Source of the DNA: DATMBF01 sp035559595
GTDB lineage: Bacteria > Bacteroidota > Ignavibacteria > UBA10030
Reading direction: 5' to 3'
DNA: 64,000 nt
Assembly: GCA_035559595.1 (NCBI GenBank)
Contig: DATMBF010000048.1
Span: 62,001 to 126,000 of the forward strand
The notes under the pieces were generated by a model. It saw only the letters and a list, made by a program, of their open reading frames with translations, searched no databases and was not told the DNA's origin. The position numbers and the translations under genes were made by a program. Each line of letters opens with the position of its first letter. The first letter of the stretch is position 1. Shown here one piece after another: positions 59,857-64,000 of the stretch.

Positions 59857-62601
59857 TTATCTTAACAGCACCGTCTTTCTTACCTGACTAAATTTCCGAT
59901 CTGGATTACCGACAGATACCGCATTGATGCGGTAGAAGTAAATTCCGCTCGCCCATCCGGAGGCATCAAACGAGACCAGCTGTATCACTCCCGCCTTCCG
60001 CTCTTCATTGACCAGTGTGGCCACTTCCCGCCCCAACATGTCGAAAACTTTGAGTGTCACATGACTATCTTCCGGCAGGGTAAATTCAATGGTAGTTGCG
60101 GGATTGAAGGGATTAGGATAATTTTGGCTTAAGGAGAATTCCCGTGGTGCGGCACCGACTTCCACTTCAACAGCGTGTGTGTAAGTAAAACTACCGTCCA
60201 GGTCAATTTGCTTGATGCGGTAGGCATACCGGCCGGGGGGGAGGTTCTCATCAATAAAGAAGTACTCTTGCAGCGAGGAGGACGTTCCCGCGCCGGGAAC
60301 AAAGCCAATCTTCCCCCACCGAACTTCTGACGTCTGACTTCCGACATCTGACTTCTGAATATTTCTTCGTTCTATCTCAAAGCCATAATTATCTAATTCT
60401 GCTTCCGTTTTCCATCTCAATTCTGCATGCCGTATTCCTCCCACTGCCGTGAATTCAGCCAATTGCACCGGGAGAGACGCATCATCAGGGTTTGTCAGTC
60501 CGGCAAAGTATTTGCGGCTTTCGTTCAGAACAACTGTAAAATCTCCTCCCACGTACACTCGCGCGTTCACAAAGTCAAGCGCAACGGAGAGGACCATACT
60601 ATTGACATTCGGATTCCAGATTGTGGTAGCCCCTGTAGACGCACTCAGTGCGGCAATGTAATTCCGTGTCCCCCCGCCAATTGATGTAAATTGCCCCCCC
60701 GCGTAGACCGTAGAACCTGAAAGGGCAAGCGCACGCACTGAAGCATTAGCATTCGGATCCCAACTTGCAACAGCCCCGGTTAATGCACTCAGTGCTGCAA
60801 TTCTATTCCGCGTCTCTCCGCCGATCGATGTGAAATTTCCCCCTACATAGACCGTAGAACCGGATAGAGCAATGGCATAGACAAAACTATTTGGGTTCGG
60901 ATTCCAGCTTGTGGCGGCTCCGCTGGATGCGACCAGTGCTGCGAGGTAATTCCGTGTCTCTCCGCCAATCGATGTGAAATCTCCGCCGACATAGACTGTT
61001 GAATCGGAGAGAGCTATAGTGTTGACAATATTGTTTGCGTTTGGATTCCAGCTTGTGGCAGTCGCGGTCGATACACCGAGTGCTGCAATTCTATTCCGCG
61101 TCTCTCCGCCGATCGATGTGAAATCTCCTCCCGCATAAAGCGTTGAATCGGATAGGGCAAGGGCCTGGACCGTACTATTTGCATCTGGATTCCAATTTGT
61201 AGCGGTTCCGGTAGCGGTATCCAGTGCTGCAATGTAGTTCCGTATCTGCCCGCCAATCGATGTGAAATCTCCGCCTGCATAAAGCGTTGAGCCAAAGAGA
61301 GCAAGGGAGAGGACATCGCTGTTCGCATTCGGATTCCAACTTGTAACAGCGCCGGTCGATACGTTCAGTGCTGCAATGTGATTCCGTGTCTGCCCGCCAA
61401 TCGATGTGAAATCTCCTCCCACATAGAGTGTTGAGCCGGTGACTGCAAGGGCTCGCACCCCGCTATTTGCACTCGGATTCCAGCTCGTGGGAGCCGCGGT
61501 GGATGGATCGAGTGCTGCAATGTAGTTCCGTGTCTCTCCGCCAATCGATGTGAATCCTCCTCCCACATAGAGTGTTGAGCCGGTGACTGCAAGGGCTCGC
61601 ACCCCGCTATTTGCACTCGGATTCCAGCTCGTGGGAGCCCCGGTGGATGGATCGAGTGCCGCAAGGTAATTCCGTGTCTGTCCGCCAATCGATGTGAAAT
61701 CTCCTCCTGCGTATACCGTCGAGTCGGAGACCGAAAGGGCAAAGACAGGGTTATTTGCATTTGGATCCCAGCCTGTGGCGGCCCCGCTGGATGTGCTCAG
61801 TACTGCGATGTAATTCCGTGTTTGTCCGCCGACCGATGTGAAAATTCCCGCTGCATAGATCGTTGAGTCGGAGGGAGCAAGAGCAAAGACCCAGTTGTTC
61901 GCGCTCGGATTCCAGCTTGTGGCGGCCCCGCTGGATGCGCCCAGTGCTGCGAGGTAATTTCGTGTTTGTCCGCCAATCGATGTGAAAAATCCCCCGACAT
62001 AGACGGTTGAGTCGGAAAGGGCAAGGGCTTGGACAGTACTATTTGCATTCGGATTCCAGCTTGTGGCGGCCCCCGTCGACACATTCAGTGCCGCGATGAA
62101 GTTACGCGACTGTCCGGCTATCGTGGTGAAAGATCCCCCGGCATAGACCGTTGAGTCGGAAAGGGCAAGGGCTTGGACAGTACTATTTGCATTTGGATTC
62201 CAGCTTGAGCTGAGAGTCTTGTTCGGCAATATGTGAGCAATGCGATTCCTCGTAACACCACCCACGGATGTGAAGTCGCCACCGATATACCATCCTCCTT
62301 GCCCATCTGGTATGACTGTGTAGATGGTCCCATTCACTTTTGGGAGTCCGAGATCAGGCATTCCAGTTGCGGTATCGAGCGCGGCCCCGCCGCCCGTGTG
62401 TGGTCCCACTAGGGTAAAGCTACCGCCGATGTAAATGGTGTTTTCAGTTGCCAAGACCGTAGATACCGTTCCATTTGTGACATAGAGATTCTCCTGGAGG
62501 GTTTGGGCGGGAGAAGTGTATGACGGGAAGAATACTAACAGAAGAATCGATAGACACAACAGCCGTACTTGAGTCGCGTGAGAGCGGTTTTCCCTGTCCA
62601 T
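59857..62601 (-). CDS. T9SS-exported 48-residue-repeat protein
   Basis: A 914-residue exported protein: signal peptide ~1-33, then about fourteen 48-residue units spanning residues 43-712, each of the form 'S-V-x-A-L-A-L-S-x-S-T-V-Y-V-G-G-D-F-T-S' plus 'IGGQTRNYIAALD...SWNPNAN'. These probably form beta-propeller blades. The last ~90 residues are the sorting domain SQNYPNPFNPATTIEF, ending KTVLLR. GGGAGGACTCC precedes the ATG. No catalytic motif is visible; a surface binding or structural role is likely. A similar gene lies 75 bp upstream on the same strand. Confidence 0.93.
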   Translation of the reverse strand: MDRENRSHATQVRLLCLSILLLVFFPSYTSPAQTLQENLYVTNGTVSTVLATENTIYIGGSFTLVGPHTGGGAALDTATGMPDLGLPKVNGTIYTVIPDGQGGWYIGGDFTSVGGVTRNRIAHILPNKTLSSSWNPNANSTVQALALSDSTVYAGGSFTTIAGQSRNFIAALNVSTGAATSWNPNANSTVQALALSDSTVYVGGFFTSIGGQTRNYLAALGASSGAATSWNPSANNWVFALAPSDSTIYAAGIFTSVGGQTRNYIAVLSTSSGAATGWDPNANNPVFALSVSDSTVYAGGDFTSIGGQTRNYLAALDPSTGAPTSWNPSANSGVRALAVTGSTLYVGGGFTSIGGETRNYIAALDPSTAAPTSWNPSANSGVRALAVTGSTLYVGGDFTSIGGQTRNHIAALNVSTGAVTSWNPNANSDVLSLALFGSTLYAGGDFTSIGGQIRNYIAALDTATGTATNWNPDANSTVQALALSDSTLYAGGDFTSIGGETRNRIAALGVSTATATSWNPNANNIVNTIALSDSTVYVGGDFTSIGGETRNYLAALVASSGAATSWNPNPNSFVYAIALSGSTVYVGGNFTSIGGETRNRIAALSALTGAVASWDPNANASVRALALSGSTVYAGGQFTSIGGGTRNYIAALSASTGATTIWNPNVNSMVLSVALDFVNARVYVGGDFTVVLNESRKYFAGLTNPDDASLPVQLAEFTAVGGIRHAELRWKTEAELDNYGFEIERRNIQKSDVGSQTSEVRWGKIGFVPGAGTSSSLQEYFFIDENLPPGRYAYRIKQIDLDGSFTYTHAVEVEVGAAPREFSLSQNYPNPFNPATTIEFTLPEDSHVTLKVFDMLGREVATLVNEERKAGVIQLVSFDASGWASGIYFYRINAVSVGNPDRKFSQVRKTVLLR
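60601..62475 (-). repeat. Tandem 144-bp coding repeats
   Basis: Eleven canonical 144-bp (48-codon) units plus two N-terminal variants within the gene at 59857-62601. Units 5 and 6 are nearly identical at the DNA level for about 80 bases from ACATAGAGTG at 61421 and again at 61565, showing recent duplication or gene conversion. Confidence 0.93.
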
Positions 62602-62676
62602 GGAGTCCTCCCGAATTGATTGATAAAGACCACGAAGATCACACGAGGTGCAGGTTCAAGGCAAAGAAGATTTTGG

Positions 62677-64000
62677 CTATCTAAGAAGAGCCATCTTCCT
62701 GACGTGATGGAATGCTCTTTCCGGGTTCGCGACCGCCACTGCGTTTATGCGATAGAAATACATGCCGCTGGGGACGTCGGGATTCCACTTCACTTCATAA
62801 AAACCTGCCTCCTTTTCCTCGTTCACCAGCGTTGTTACCAGACGTCCAAGCATGTCGTAGACTTCAAGTCTTACCGTGCTTCGCTCGGGGAGGCCGTAAC
62901 GGATCACGGTCGCAGGATTGAAGGGATTGGGATAATTCTGGAAAACTGCGAACTGATGTGGGATATGAGATGTGAGATGTGAGATATCCAGCGTCGTCAC
63001 GTTGATGGATTCCACCCAACTGTAGTGAATCGTTCCATCCAAATCCTGCTGTCGCAGTCGATAATGGTACAAGCCAGTTTGCGTTAAGGTCGTATCGACC
63101 CACTCGTAATTCAGTGGATCAGTAGTCGTGCCCGCGCCGGGGATGAGGTCGGAGGCAACCGCAAACTGCTCTTCGCTCTCTCCTCTACGCTCAACATAAA
63201 AGCCATAATTGTTGATCTCGGTGACGGTCATCCATTCCAACAGTACACCCGGCCCATTGGGGTTGAGTTGCGCTGTGTAGAAGCCGAGGGTGATAGCGAG
63301 AGGATTGGATGTCGATCCGAAGGCGAATTCACCGAAGCTCGAAACGCTGTCGATAACAAGCTGTCCGTTTGATTCATCATATGTCGTGCTGAGAGCAAAG
63401 AATGCACCATTTGTCGGCGTTGTGCGACGGTAGATGGTGACCGCATTCGGGTCCGTTACGCCGTTGTTCGGGATTTCGGATATCTTGAACCGCACCTCCG
63501 CACTGAACGATGGAGCAAGGCCCATCTGCTGAATGATCCAGCGGTATGGACTCACATTACCTTCGATGGATGATGAATCCTGTGGAGCATCCTCATATCG
63601 GTTCACGAGAACCGTTGGTCCCCCGCTTTGGCCACGGACCGCAATACTTGTTGCTGTTGTGTGGTCTGGGTCGTTGAAGTTGACGCCGCTGATGGGTGTA
63701 ACAAATGTTTTCGTGACGGCTGCAGCAGAAGTGGATTTGGACCAGCGGCCGACATAGCGGGACGACTTTCCTCCTGCGGTGGTAAACGTTCCTCCGGTGT
63801 ACAGGTCGCTGCCGCTGACTGCGAGGGCATCAACCTCGCTATTTATCCCTGATCCAAGGGTTGACCAACCCGAGCCGTCCCATTTCGCGATACGATAGAT
63901 CGAGTCCCCTCCTGCAGTTGTGAACCGTCCCCCCGTGTACAGGTTGCTTCCGCTGACAGCGAGAGCATAAACACGGTCGTTCACGCCTGATCCAAGGGCT
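62677..64000 (-). CDS. T9SS-exported repeat protein, 5' end outside window
   Basis: The frame is open to the window edge; the GTG at 63984 is internal, because the last bases read ALGSGVNDRVYAL, the same as the next repeat unit (STLGSGINSEVDAL). At least two ~47-residue units with LYTGGxFTTAGG are visible, then a beta domain and C-terminal sorting domain FQNYPNPFNPATVIRY ending MALLR. The repeats recall, but differ from, those of the protein at 59857. Both are probably surface propeller proteins in one transcription unit, 75 bp apart. Confidence 0.92.
   Translation of the reverse strand, partial: ALGSGVNDRVYALAVSGSNLYTGGRFTTAGGDSIYRIAKWDGSGWSTLGSGINSEVDALAVSGSDLYTGGTFTTAGGKSSRYVGRWSKSTSAAAVTKTFVTPISGVNFNDPDHTTATSIAVRGQSGGPTVLVNRYEDAPQDSSSIEGNVSPYRWIIQQMGLAPSFSAEVRFKISEIPNNGVTDPNAVTIYRRTTPTNGAFFALSTTYDESNGQLVIDSVSSFGEFAFGSTSNPLAITLGFYTAQLNPNGPGVLLEWMTVTEINNYGFYVERRGESEEQFAVASDLIPGAGTTTDPLNYEWVDTTLTQTGLYHYRLRQQDLDGTIHYSWVESINVTTLDISHLTSHIPHQFAVFQNYPNPFNPATVIRYGLPERSTVRLEVYDMLGRLVTTLVNEEKEAGFYEVKWNPDVPSGMYFYRINAVAVANPERAFHHVRKMALLR

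Noticed and set aside
60601..62475. CRISPR-like periodicity
   Set aside because: The 144-bp period is made of in-frame coding repeats in a secreted protein, with no spacers or cas genes.

Overview
The window looks like a chromosomal segment of a Bacteroidota/Chlorobi-group bacterium, most plausibly an Ignavibacteriota-like lineage. The basis is five proteins ending in the type IX secretion (T9SS) type A sorting domain with the N-Y/F-P-N-P-F-N-P core, Bacteroidota-style lipoproteins and a DUF4292/EnvC cluster, an ActB-like respiratory protein and a cbb3 oxidase. The lineage is inferred; no rRNA gene is present. No phage, CRISPR array or complete insertion sequence was seen.

Layout. 1-3.5 kb: a SulP anion transporter cut by the window start, endonuclease III, an MDR oxidoreductase, and a higA antitoxin preceded by a decayed higB. 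3.5-10.1 kb (minus strand): a respiratory operon ccoS-ccoN-ccoO-monoheme cytochrome c-pentaheme cytochrome c-ActB-like molybdopterin/Fe-S fusion, with a divergent TauE/SafE-type membrane protein. This resembles a cbb3 oxidase joined to the ActA/ActB part of alternative complex III, without the NrfD-type quinone subunit. 11.3-18.2 kb: a membrane Ser/Thr kinase with TPRs, an unknown small protein paired with a class I isoprenoid synthase-fold enzyme, a GxxExxY gene bracketed by degenerate repeats, a GAF/sigma-54 activator, and an unknown gene with a possible sigma-54 promoter. 18.6-24.1 kb: a large T9SS-exported LamG protein, a repeat block and a secreted GH13 glycosidase. 24.4-34.3 kb: envelope genes (CorC/HlyC-like protein, VTT-domain protein, CpoB/YbgF-like lipoprotein, beta-barrel protein, ATP-grasp enzyme, and a TPR lipoprotein-DUF4292-EnvC operon) followed by tRNA-Pro.

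34.7-36 kb: a receiver-only response regulator translationally coupled to an MBL-fold hydrolase. 36.1-44.6 kb: two subtilisin-like T9SS proteases in tandem. 44.6-47.6 kb: a broken receiver gene and a NarL-type two-component pair. 47.7-54.3 kb: a TetR-TolC-adaptor-RND efflux operon with a candidate operator. 54.4-58.6 kb: a split pntA/pntB transhydrogenase operon ending in malic enzyme, an NADPH-supply module. 59.0-59.7 kb: tRNA-His and tRNA-Glu with a repeat-bracketed four-helix-bundle gene between them. 59.9-64 kb: two repeat-rich T9SS proteins, the upstream one cut by the window end.

Recurring themes are secreted T9SS proteins, aerobic respiration with multihaem electron transfer, and several families of short degenerate intergenic repeats, two of which bracket small cargo genes.
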